A stretch of 27,309 nt of DNA from an uncultured Planctomycetales bacterium (GTDB lineage: Bacteria; Planctomycetota; Planctomycetia; Isosphaerales; Isosphaeraceae). Under the pieces are notes generated by a model that was not told the origin of the DNA, searched no databases, and worked only from the letters and a program-made list of their open reading frames with translations. The stretch is taken from assembly GCA_937907525.1 (NCBI GenBank), contig CALCIB010000016.1:1-27309 (forward strand), in the 5' to 3' direction. A program made the position numbers and the translations under genes. Below are positions 8,020-15,788 of this stretch, piece by piece. The number at the start of each line of letters is the position of its first letter. Position 1 is the first letter of the stretch.

Positions 8020-8580
8020 TCAGCCGAACAAATCGCCCACGACCGCCTCGAAGCCCGGAAGGACCGATTCCAGCCGCAACACGTCGTCGGGCCCCAACGC
8101 GACGGGCGCGCGGTCGGCCTCGAAGACGTGGGCCTTCCTCTCTCTCGGGTCCAGGAGCACCGCGATCGAGACCCCGGCCTCGACGTACTCGGCGGCCTTC
8201 GCCACCTCCTTGATCCAGCGGTCGCTGGGCGAATGCACCTCGAAGACCAGTTCGGGGATCTCGGGGCCGTAGCCGTCGAGGTCGGCGTCCCTCGGCAAGC
8301 GTTCAAAGCTGTAAAAGGCGACGTCGGGGCCCCGGACGGTGTCCGGGTCGCGTTCGGTCACGACGCCCGAGTTACCGCCGAGCCCCCTGCCGATCGGACG
8401 CTCTTCCAGATAGCGAGCGAGACGGTGGACGATCTCGGCGCAGACGTACCCGTGAAGTCGGTTCGGCAGCGGAGACCGGACGATGCGACCTCGAACCAAT
8501 TCCTCGAACAGGTCCGATTCGGGCAGCCGCGCGAACTCCTCGGCGGTGAGAGGCGCGGTTTCTCGATTGACGGTCGCCAT
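8020..8580 (-). CDS. Uma2-family (DUF820) PD-(D/E)XK nuclease-like protein, copy C
   Basis: The start at 8580 is chosen because all five copies in the window begin MATV with TAEEFA nine to twelve residues later, and GGAGGATTCCGCG precedes it. The frame is open upstream to 8829, but that extension is arginine-rich and unlike the family. The protein is 186 residues with 'GPDVAFYSF', 'LVFEVHSPSDRW' and 'AKAAEYVEAGV', so the presumed Asp/Glu/Lys site is intact. Its N-terminal and middle parts ('HGYVCAEI', 'RYLEERPIGRG', 'GYGPEIPELVFEV') are closest to copy E at 19931, while its C-terminal third is nearly identical to copy B. The gene is therefore a mosaic. It is the promoter-proximal copy of the minus-strand cluster, 125 bp from the glutathione peroxidase stop. 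Confidence 0.9.
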   Translation of the reverse strand: MATVNRETAPLTAEEFARLPESDLFEELVRGRIVRSPLPNRLHGYVCAEIVHRLARYLEERPIGRGLGGNSGVVTERDPDTVRGPDVAFYSFERLPRDADLDGYGPEIPELVFEVHSPSDRWIKEVAKAAEYVEAGVSIAVLLDPRERKAHVFEADRAPVALGPDDVLRLESVLPGFEAVVGDLFG

Positions 8581-8659
8581 CGCGGAATCCTCCTTCCCGA
8601 ACGGGGCCCGGACGCCTCCATTGTCCCGATCGCGGCGAGGGCCGTCCAGCGCGCGCGAA

Positions 8660-8687
8660 AGCCCGCGGGCGTTCGCCTTCGCGGGCT
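8660..8687 (-). terminator. Hairpin terminator candidate after the glutathione peroxidase gene
   Basis: AGCCCGCG (8660-8667) and CGCGGGCT (8680-8687) form a perfect 8-bp stem, with an inner GGCG/CGCC pairing inside the loop. On the minus strand the hairpin begins 18 bases after the gene's stop codon and is followed by a short TTTCGCG run. The T-run is too short for a textbook intrinsic terminator, which is common in very GC-rich genomes. Confidence 0.5.
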
Positions 8688-8705
8688 CGATCGGGCGCCG
8701 TCGGG

Positions 8706-9296
8706 TCACTTCGCGGCGAGGGCCTTTTCGACGGCCTTGACGAGTTCTTCGGCCTCGGGGGTGGTCTTGGGGTCGAAGCGGGCGACGACCTCGCCCTTGC
8801 GGTCGACGAGGAACTTGGCGAAGTTCCACTGGATCTCGCCGGCGTGGCTGGGGTCGGTGGCCTCGCTCGTCAGGAAGGAGTAGAGCGGGTGGATCTTCTC
8901 CCCCTTGACGACGATCTTGGAGAAGACCGGGAAGCTCACGTTGTACTGGGTCGAGCAGAACTCCTTGATCTGTTCGTTCGTCCCCGGCTCCTGGGCGCCG
9001 AACTCGTTGGCGGGGAAGGCGAGCACTTCCAGGCCCTGGCCCTTATACTTCTCATAGAGGGCCTCCAGGCCCTTGTACTGCGGGGTCAAGCCGCACTGGC
9101 TGGCCGTGTTGACGATCAGGAGCACCTTGCCGTGATACTGGGACAGGGCGACGTCGGCGCCGTCGATGTTCTTCATCGTGAAGTCGAGGACCGACGTCGG
9201 CCGCTTCTCGTCGGCGGCGAGGGCCGGCGCCGCGAAACTCGCCAGCAGGCCGAGGGCGGGCAAAAGCGCGAGCGCGAAAAGGATTCGTCCGGGCAT
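8706..9296 (-). CDS. Secreted glutathione peroxidase-family thiol peroxidase
   Basis: The 196-residue protein begins with a clear signal peptide (hydrophobic residues 5-25, cleavage near ALA-AD), so it acts outside the cytoplasm. The thioredoxin-fold GPx domain has all four catalytic positions: Cys68 in NTASQCG, Gln102 in FGAQEPG, and Trp157-Asn158 in WNFAKFLVD. The active-site codon is TGC, so it is a Cys enzyme, not a selenoprotein. The FPCNQFG motif of 2-Cys family members reads FPANEFG here, so the usual resolving cysteine (position 96) is Ala. The only other cysteine is Cys114, in the 'KEFCST' helix. The family reduces hydrogen peroxide or lipid hydroperoxides. AGGAGAGG precedes the ATG. 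It is divergent from the thiamine synthase gene. Confidence 0.93.
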   Translation of the reverse strand: MPGRILFALALLPALGLLASFAAPALAADEKRPTSVLDFTMKNIDGADVALSQYHGKVLLIVNTASQCGLTPQYKGLEALYEKYKGQGLEVLAFPANEFGAQEPGTNEQIKEFCSTQYNVSFPVFSKIVVKGEKIHPLYSFLTSEATDPSHAGEIQWNFAKFLVDRKGEVVARFDPKTTPEAEELVKAVEKALAAK

Positions 9297-9405
9297 GGCG
9301 GGGGTCCTCTCCTGGGACGACGGTCGGTGGGGTATCCGGCGGGGGTCGCGACGGAATTCGTCGGTTCGTCCGACGACCCTTCATCTTGGGGTCGCCGGGC
9401 GGGCT

Positions 9406-9434
9406 TTGCAAGACTGGTCGATCAACAGTTTAAC
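9406..9434 (+). promoter_or_regulatory. Sigma70-like promoter candidate for the thiamine phosphate synthase gene
   Basis: TTGCAA (9406-9411) and TTTAAC (9429-9434) are separated by 17 bases, four of six matches to each consensus hexamer. The position gives a leader of about 40 bases before the ATG at 9482. The surrounding stretch is notably A/T-richer than the flanking genes. Confidence 0.42.
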
Positions 9435-9481
9435 CTTTCGGCCGGCGGCGGTTCGACCCCGCGGCGGGGGACGAGGTCGCG

Positions 9482-11038
9482 ATGGAAGAGACCCTGACGC
9501 CGGGCGCCCGCCGCGCCCTGGATCGAGCCGTCGCGCGGGCCTCCGCCCGCGGGGCCGACGCCGTCGAGCCGGCCGACCTGATCGCCGCCTTGGTCGACGA
9601 GCCGGAGTCCCGCGCCTCGGAGCTGGTCGTCGCCTTCGGCCTGACCCCCGTCGCCGTCCGCGACGCCCTGGGCGTCCCGCCGCTCGAGGCCGCCGAGGAA
9701 GCCCGCTTCGAGCCGACCGACGCCTCGCCCCTCGCCGCCCCACGGTCGCGGGCGCTCCGCGCCGCCCTGGGCGAGGCGGCCGTCCGCGCCCGCGTCGAGG
9801 GCCGCAAGGCGAGCGTCGGCACCGAACACCTCCTGGCCGGGCTCCTGGTCGAGGCCGGCGACGTCCTGGCCCCGCTCCAGGACGCCGGACTGAACCTCGA
9901 CGGCCTTCGCGAACTGCTCACCCGGGAGAAGGAACCCGAGCCCCTGCCGGCCCTGGACGTCCCGCCGCTGGAGCTGGCGGACTCCATCAACGCGGTCGAC
10001 CTGGCCCGGATCCTCGACGCCTCCGCCAACCGCGCCCGCGAGGGCCTTCGCGTCGTCGAGGACTACGCCCGCTTCGCCCTGGACGACCCCGGACTGACCA
10101 GGAGGCTCAAGGAGGTCCGCCACCGCCTCGCCGCCACTCTCCGCGGCTTCGACGCCGACCTTTTGACCTCCGCCCGCGACGCCCGCGACGACGTCGGCGC
10201 CCACATCATGACTCCCGCCGAGCAGGTCCGCGAAAACCCCCGCGCCGTCCTCGCCGCCAACTTCAAGCGCGCCGCGGAGGCCCTGCGCTCGCTGGAGGAG
10301 CACGGCAAGCTCGTCGACGTCTGGATCGCCGGCCGCTTCGAGGTGCTCCGCTACGACGTCTACACGCTTGAAAAAATGATGATGACCGCCGTCCACGCCT
10401 ACCGGACGCTGGACGACCGCCGCTTGATGGTGCTGGTCGGCGGCCTGCCCACGATGGGCGACCTGACCTGGATCGTCGAGGAGGCCCTCGCCGGCGGCGC
10501 CGACGTGATCCAGCTTCGCGAGAAAAACGTCCCCGACCGCGAACTCCTCTCGCGCGCCCGCGAGGTCCGGATCATCACCGCCAAGGCCGGCGCGCGGTTC
10601 GTCATGAACGACCGCCCCGACCTGGCCCGGCTCGCCTCCGCCGACGGCGTCCACCTGGGCTGGGACGACGTGACCGTCCGCGACGCCCGCCGGATCGTCG
10701 GGCCCAACCTGGTCATAGGCGTCTCCACCCACGAGCGGGCGCAAGTCGACGCGGCGGTCCTGGCCGGCGCCGGCTACCTGGGCGTCGGCCCGGTCTTCCC
10801 CAGCGCCACCAAGGACTTCGCGGAGCCGGAACTGGCCGGGCTGGGTCACGTCCGAACCGTCGCCGAATCGACCAAGCTGCCTTGGTTCGCCATCGGCGGC
10901 ATCGACGAATCCAACGTCGGGCGCGTGTTGGAGGCCGGCGCGACCCGGATCGCCGTCGGCGCCGCGGTCGTCAAGGCCGAGCGCCCCCGCGCCGCCGCCG
11001 CCGCCCTCAGGGAAGCGCTCGACGCCGCCGGTGGATGA
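9482..11038 (+). CDS. thiE: Thiamine phosphate synthase with N-terminal Clp_N-like and ThiD2-like domains (518 aa)
   Basis: The C-terminal 205 residues (about 314-518) are a ThiE TIM barrel joining HMP diphosphate and thiazole phosphate to give thiamine phosphate. Visible motifs are 'VIQLREKN', 'FVMNDRPDLA', 'DGVHLGWDD', 'GVSTH', 'YLGVGPVFPS' and 'FAIGGID'. Residues about 168-300 carry 'ILDASANRAREGLRVVEDYARF', the signature of the ThiD2-type domain found before ThiE in Aquifex- and cyanobacteria-type enzymes. Residues 1-150 contain two repeats resembling the ClpA/ClpC N-terminal domain; the second has 'SVGTEHLLAGLLVEAGD', nearly the ClpC motif. A typical ThiE is about 210 residues and the two-domain form about 350, so this is a three-part fusion. 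The role of the Clp_N-like part is not known to me; it may be a protein-interaction module. The start ATG at 9482 precedes the first Clp_N repeat (LTPGARRALD). Confidence 0.9.
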   Translation: MEETLTPGARRALDRAVARASARGADAVEPADLIAALVDEPESRASELVVAFGLTPVAVRDALGVPPLEAAEEARFEPTDASPLAAPRSRALRAALGEAAVRARVEGRKASVGTEHLLAGLLVEAGDVLAPLQDAGLNLDGLRELLTREKEPEPLPALDVPPLELADSINAVDLARILDASANRAREGLRVVEDYARFALDDPGLTRRLKEVRHRLAATLRGFDADLLTSARDARDDVGAHIMTPAEQVRENPRAVLAANFKRAAEALRSLEEHGKLVDVWIAGRFEVLRYDVYTLEKMMMTAVHAYRTLDDRRLMVLVGGLPTMGDLTWIVEEALAGGADVIQLREKNVPDRELLSRAREVRIITAKAGARFVMNDRPDLARLASADGVHLGWDDVTVRDARRIVGPNLVIGVSTHERAQVDAAVLAGAGYLGVGPVFPSATKDFAEPELAGLGHVRTVAESTKLPWFAIGGIDESNVGRVLEAGATRIAVGAAVVKAERPRAAAAALREALDAAGG

Positions 11039-11067
11039 TTGCCTCGCCGCGGGGCGAACGATATAAG
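11039..11067 (+). promoter_or_regulatory. Sigma70-like promoter candidate for the 1008-aa membrane protein gene
   Basis: TTGCCT (11039-11044) starts directly after the thiE stop codon. After exactly 17 bases comes TATAAG (11062-11067). The predicted start is about 11074, giving a leader of roughly 68 bases before the ATG at 11142. It suggests the downstream gene can be expressed independently of thiE. Confidence 0.48.
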
Positions 11068-11141
11068 GGACGAAACGCCGCGCGACCTCGACGCGGCCCC
11101 ACGTCTCACACGATCGCTCGCGCAACCCGCGGGAGGGCGCC

Positions 11142-14100
11142 ATGGCTGCTCCGGACGAGGGAATCGGTTCGGCATCGACGGACGAACCGGGCGCGACGGC
11201 GCCGCCCGCCAAGCGCGGCAATCGCGCGGCGATGGCCGCCGTCCTGGCCGTGATCGCCGTCGCGGGCGTCGTGATCTATCAAAACATCCCGCTGCGGCCG
11301 TGGTTCCCGGCCGTCGCGAACCAATCCTCGGGCCCGCAAGCCCAGGCCCTCCCCCCCGGTCCGGACACCCCCGACGGCCCCGACCCCGCCGACGCCACCA
11401 GCCTGCTGCGGATCTCCAGGACCGACGACGGAAGGACGGTCGTCGCCCTGGACCGCGTCGCGGCGATCCGCGACCTCCCCCAGTTCATGGGCACGGACCA
11501 GGACTTGTTGTTCCGCGAATTGGTCCGCCAGTCGGTCCTGCTCGCCGCCCACGACGAGCGCGGGGCCGCGACTCGCGACGAATTGCTCGACGACGTCAAG
11601 CCGGCGGATGGGGAGGTCGCCGTCGCCGAGGTCGGCTCGCTGTTCCGCCTGGGCTTCCGCTCCCGGATGCTGGTCCGGCCGGTCTCGGACGGCGTCGCCG
11701 ACGTGAAGGCCGAACCGCTCCTCTCCGCGGACCTCGCCCCCCGCGACAGCAAGGGCGTCGGCCTGGAACTCGTCGGCGTGATGGAGAAGCTGTCGCGAAC
11801 CGAGATCCCGGCCGCGCTCGACCGCCTCGGCCTTCAGGGCAAGCCCAACGCCCAACGCCCCGACGCCCCCTTGCCGGAAGGGGTCGAGGAGAAGTTGAAC
11901 ACGCTGGGGATGGTCGACCACGTCCTGGCCCTCCGCGACCTTCACGCCGCGATCCGGGCCGACGGCGAATCCCCCGCGCGGCTGGAGGCGCTGGCGCGTG
12001 GCTACGCGCGCCTCGGCGCGCTGACCGTCCACCACTGGAGCGCCGCGCACCGCGCGTTCGAGGCGCGGGCCCTCCTCTACGCCGAGCGTCTGAAGGTGAA
12101 GGAGTCGGGTTCGCCGCGAAGCCTGCGCGTCCGCGCGCTCGTCGAGGCGCTGGTCGGCGTCCACTCGGCCGCGATCAAGGACCTTGAGGCGGCGGCCGGG
12201 GCCGACGGCGGCGCGCCCGCACCGGCGTGGGTCGACGCGGTCGACGCCTACGTCCACTACCAGCCGGCGAAGCTGACCGAGGCCAAGCCTCCTTACGACC
12301 GCCTGGCGGCCTACCTGCGGATGACGGCCCTGGAGTTCTCCAGCCGGGGGAGCCGGCAACTGGTCCACGCCGCCAAGGACGTGCTTCGGCTCGATCCCGA
12401 CTGCGCCCGCGCCTACGACGTGATCTGCGGCAACGGCGGCCTCGGCGACCTGCACGAGGCGACCGTGCTGGGCCCCCGGAGCTTCCACGAGTTCTTCCGC
12501 GGCAAGCTCGCGAAGGCCGGCGATCTCCCGCCCGAGGTCCGCGAGGCGCTTAAAGCCGACGCCGAGGACCAGGCGCTGGATGACGCCCTCGCCGCGGCGA
12601 AGGGGGGCGAGCCCTCGTGGGGAACGCTGGCCCACCTGGCGCTTGAGACCCGGTTCGTCCAGGTCCAGCGCCGGGTGAACTTCATGAGGAACAAGTGGAA
12701 CGTCCCCGTGGACGACTTCTGGACCGACGCCAGACCGTCGATCGAGCGCCACCCCTACCGGCCGTTCCTCGGCCTCCAGACCGGGCTTCCCGAGGAGGCG
12801 GCCGACTTCGGCAAGTTCGTCCTGAGCTACGACCGCTCCGACCTGGAGCCGACCGAGGGCGAATTCCTCCTGATCGTCCAGCACGCGCCGGGATCCATTG
12901 GAAGCGCGGCCAGGGACGACTGGAACCTGACGGTCGCCCACACCACGGCGTCGGCGCGCGACTTCAGCATGACGCTGCTCTCCACCCGCGACGAGGTGAA
13001 GCCGTTCCACGCCGAGCGGATGATGGAGTACTGCCCCTTCGACCCCCTCGCGGCCTCGGTCCTGGTGCGGACCCACTGGACATCCATCCAGACCAAGCTG
13101 GCCGATTGGAGGGAACGGTTCGGCGATTCGGCCGGATTCCTGTCCGCTTATGTCGGTAAGCTTTTGGAAGCCGGCCGCCACGAGGAGGCCCAGCCGCTGT
13201 TGACCCGGTACATCATCATGTCCCCCGACCGCTGGGGATACGAGAAGCTGGCCGAATGCCAGGAGAAGGCCGGCGACGAGGCCGGTTGGCTGGAGACCCT
13301 GGAATCCTACCTGGAGGACACCGAGGACGCCGGGCTCGACCACGCCGGAATCCAGGTGAAGCTGGCCAGGCGCTTCCTTGAGAAAAACGAGCCCGAAAAA
13401 GCCAGGCCCTTCTCCGACGCCGCCGCCCAGACCTGGGCCGGCTGGGCGATGCTCTGCGCCGCCGACGTCGACGAGGCGACGGGCGACCTGGACGCCGCCG
13501 GCGAGTGGCGCCGCCGCACGGCCGAACGCTACCCCAAGGACTGGGCCCAGTGGTATCTCTTCGCCGCCCGCACCGGCCGCGGCGGACTCGACGAGGCGCG
13601 ACGGGTCGCCCTGGCGATGGCCGAGAGGCCCGGCGCGCTCAAGCCGATCCAGGCGGCCTTCATCGACTGGAACGAGGGCCGACCCGAGGAGGCCGCGGGG
13701 CTGCTGGAATCCGACGACGGATCGACCCCGCCGCTGGCCCTGGCGATCTACGCCGCGCTCTTGCACGACCAAGGCGACGACGCGGAAAAACGGGCCGAGG
13801 CGGTCAAGCGACTGCCCGAACTGAAGGACCAGGGGCCCGTCACGGCCCGGATCGCCGGCATGCTCTTCGACTCGCTGGCCGACGGCGCGCCGCCGCCCGA
13901 CCTGGCCGCGATCGACGCCCTGATCGCGCCGATGAAGCCGTTCCCGCATGCGTTCTGCGACTTCCTCGTCGGTCGCTTCCTGCTCAACCGCGGCCGCGCC
14001 GAGGACGCGCGCAAGTATCTCGAATCGTGCGTCGCCACGGCCGAGTTGGACCTATGGAGCCGCGCCGCGGCCGCCTCGTGGCTCCGCGCCGCCTTCCCCG

Positions 14101-14168
14101 ACGCCGGGGACGGGAAGACCCCCGCCCCCGACTCGTCGACGGCCCCGACCGATCCGGCGGGCGTTTGA
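11142..14168 (+). CDS. Single-pass membrane-anchored helical-repeat protein of unknown function (1008 aa)
   Basis: GGGAGG (11131-11136) is five bases before the ATG. Residues 1-27 are hydrophilic, 28-46 form one membrane helix (AAMAAVLAVIAVAGVVIY), and about 960 residues follow, probably in the periplasm. The sequence is rich in Ala/Leu/Asp/Glu with helical-hairpin spacing. TPR-like stretches are clearest in the last 400 residues, for example 'LLEAGRHEEAQPLLTRYI', 'EKNEPEKARPFSDAAAQ' and 'LLNRGRAEDARKYLESCV'. Many Trp-containing segments in the middle ('VHHWSAAHRAFEARAL', 'FEVHH'-like) are less regular. I recognise no catalytic domain. The reverse strand is open for 947 codons, but that frame has no credible start or family features. 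It converges on the gene ending at 14197 with a 28-bp gap. Confidence 0.82.
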   Translation: MAAPDEGIGSASTDEPGATAPPAKRGNRAAMAAVLAVIAVAGVVIYQNIPLRPWFPAVANQSSGPQAQALPPGPDTPDGPDPADATSLLRISRTDDGRTVVALDRVAAIRDLPQFMGTDQDLLFRELVRQSVLLAAHDERGAATRDELLDDVKPADGEVAVAEVGSLFRLGFRSRMLVRPVSDGVADVKAEPLLSADLAPRDSKGVGLELVGVMEKLSRTEIPAALDRLGLQGKPNAQRPDAPLPEGVEEKLNTLGMVDHVLALRDLHAAIRADGESPARLEALARGYARLGALTVHHWSAAHRAFEARALLYAERLKVKESGSPRSLRVRALVEALVGVHSAAIKDLEAAAGADGGAPAPAWVDAVDAYVHYQPAKLTEAKPPYDRLAAYLRMTALEFSSRGSRQLVHAAKDVLRLDPDCARAYDVICGNGGLGDLHEATVLGPRSFHEFFRGKLAKAGDLPPEVREALKADAEDQALDDALAAAKGGEPSWGTLAHLALETRFVQVQRRVNFMRNKWNVPVDDFWTDARPSIERHPYRPFLGLQTGLPEEAADFGKFVLSYDRSDLEPTEGEFLLIVQHAPGSIGSAARDDWNLTVAHTTASARDFSMTLLSTRDEVKPFHAERMMEYCPFDPLAASVLVRTHWTSIQTKLADWRERFGDSAGFLSAYVGKLLEAGRHEEAQPLLTRYIIMSPDRWGYEKLAECQEKAGDEAGWLETLESYLEDTEDAGLDHAGIQVKLARRFLEKNEPEKARPFSDAAAQTWAGWAMLCAADVDEATGDLDAAGEWRRRTAERYPKDWAQWYLFAARTGRGGLDEARRVALAMAERPGALKPIQAAFIDWNEGRPEEAAGLLESDDGSTPPLALAIYAALLHDQGDDAEKRAEAVKRLPELKDQGPVTARIAGMLFDSLADGAPPPDLAAIDALIAPMKPFPHAFCDFLVGRFLLNRGRAEDARKYLESCVATAELDLWSRAAAASWLRAAFPDAGDGKTPAPDSSTAPTDPAGV

Positions 14169-14196
14169 GGCCGCCCTCGCTCCCCGCCGCGGCGCG

Positions 14197-15663
14197 TCAG
14201 CGACGGGCGGGGGCGTCGAGCGCGAAGACGATGTCGCCGGGTTGGCCGAGCCGCGCCGAGATCACCCTCCCGCCGTCGTCCTTCAGGTCCTCGCCGACCG
14301 AGTAGACGACCACCGCGCCGCCGAGGTTCGCCATCCGCATCGGCCGGTCGTTAAACGGGTCGAGCGGTGTCGCCGACATCCCCGCCGCCTTGACCGCCGC
14401 CTCCAGGCTCGCCGGCGCGCCGTTCTTCGTCGCCCTCCAGCGCCTCAGCGCCGTCAGACAGGCGACGGCGCGGACCTCGGCGGCGCTCCGAGTCGATGCC
14501 TTCAACGCGCCCTCCAGAGGCAGCGCGCTCTCGGCGAGGAACGCCTTCAAGGCGGGGTCGCCGTCCGCGCCGCGATCGATCGGCGCCTTCGCCAACCGCA
14601 GCCGCGCCGAATAGGACCGCGCCGACGGATCGAGCCGGGCCTTGCACCAGGGGTAGAGGATCGCGACGAGCGCCTGATCGTCGGCCGGCCTCCAGCCCTC
14701 GAAGCGGGCGTTCATGGCCGCGACGTCCGATGCGGCGACGTCCGAGCCGGCGAGCTTGGCGAGGACGTCGCCGGGCCTCATGTTCGAGTCGACGCCGAGT
14801 TCGGATCGGAGCGTCTGGAAGTCGGCCGACAGGGCCCGCGCGGTCGCCAGGATGGTGAGCGTTTCCTCCTGGACCGTCTCGGTCCAGGGGTCGACGGCCG
14901 CGGCCTCGTGCATCTTGAAGGTTTTGATCAATTCATCATAGACGCCCGGCTTCAACCCTCGAACCGCGAGGATCGGCGCGGCGATCTCGCGGGCCGCGAC
15001 GGACTCCATCCGCCCCGCCAGGATTTGCGCGATCGTCGACCCCCTGCGGCGAAGGTCGCGCGACAACCGCAGGACGGCGGCCAGGTCGGCGACCGCGGAG
15101 TCCGGCCGGCCGCGGCCGAGGTCCCGGTTCGCCTTCAGCGCCAGGACATGGACGACCCCAAAGGCGTCCGGCGCGATTTCGAGAGCGACGGGCCCCAAGG
15201 CGGGCGAGAAGTTACAGCGGTCGCGCTTCTGGGCCTCGGCCAGCTTCTTGAGGCCGGGCCCGCATTCGTCGACCAAGGCGTCGACGGCCGCGGCGGGCGC
15301 GCCCCCCTTGGCGTGGGCGTCGTACAACGACTGGATCCGATTCCGCCGCCCCCTGACGGCCTGGACGGCCGCGTCGCTCAAGGGTCCGCCGGGGAAGTCG
15401 ACCCCGGAGAGTGGCAAGAACTCCCGGAACGCCTCCAGGTACAAGGGCGCGGCGTTGCTCGCCGCGGGCGGCGGCGCCAGGTGCTTCGCCACGTCGAAGG
15501 GCGCCCCCGGCGGCAGCCACGCCGGCGGCGCGACGACCGAACCGTGAATGGCCGGACCCGCCCCCGGCTTCGCCGCCGACTCACCGCGCGCCGCCCCCGC
15601 CGCCAGACCGACCGCCGTCACGACGGCCAACGCGCCGCGACCCATGCCGAATTCCCGTCCCAC
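14197..15663 (-). CDS. Secreted planctomycete-type protein of unknown function
   Basis: A GTG at 15663 has GGGAGG five bases upstream and is preferred. Another GTG at 15669 abuts that site, and an ATG at 15645 would give a shorter signal peptide (MGRGALAVVTAVGLAAGAARGE). Either way the product is exported. The mature part of about 465 residues is mostly helical. It ends with a pattern I have seen in many planctomycete secreted proteins: a helix with 'ACLTALRRWRATKNGAPASLEAAV', then 'TPLDPFNDRPMRM', then a strand 'VVYSVGEDLKDDGGR'. This layout resembles the pilin/type II secretion pseudopilin C-terminal logic (polypeptide processed, DPF...Y...G.DG.DDGG), but no prepilin peptidase site is present. 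No enzyme motif is visible. It is on the same strand as hpnE, 119 bp downstream, and may or may not be in that transcript. Confidence 0.78.
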   Translation of the reverse strand: MGREFGMGRGALAVVTAVGLAAGAARGESAAKPGAGPAIHGSVVAPPAWLPPGAPFDVAKHLAPPPAASNAAPLYLEAFREFLPLSGVDFPGGPLSDAAVQAVRGRRNRIQSLYDAHAKGGAPAAAVDALVDECGPGLKKLAEAQKRDRCNFSPALGPVALEIAPDAFGVVHVLALKANRDLGRGRPDSAVADLAAVLRLSRDLRRRGSTIAQILAGRMESVAAREIAAPILAVRGLKPGVYDELIKTFKMHEAAAVDPWTETVQEETLTILATARALSADFQTLRSELGVDSNMRPGDVLAKLAGSDVAASDVAAMNARFEGWRPADDQALVAILYPWCKARLDPSARSYSARLRLAKAPIDRGADGDPALKAFLAESALPLEGALKASTRSAAEVRAVACLTALRRWRATKNGAPASLEAAVKAAGMSATPLDPFNDRPMRMANLGGAVVVYSVGEDLKDDGGRVISARLGQPGDIVFALDAPARR

Positions 15664-15788
15664 GACCACCTCCCGGCGATTCGAATCGACTCATCAAGAC
15701 TCACCGATCGAATCTACGCATCCGATCGCGGAATCTTACCGAACCCGCCAGGATTCCCGCGGCGAAGCGGCGCGACCGCGCGGCGGGC

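Noticed and set aside
6868..8580. Restriction-modification or toxin-antitoxin system
   Set aside because: Uma2 proteins have a nuclease-like fold, but no methyltransferase, specificity subunit or antitoxin gene is adjacent.
8706..9296. Selenocysteine glutathione peroxidase
   Set aside because: The active-site codon is TGC (Cys), with no in-frame TGA.
11106..13949. 947-codon open frame antisense to the 1008-aa protein gene
   Set aside because: Same composition effect; the plus-strand gene has a good binding site, a membrane helix and repeat motifs, the antisense frame has none.
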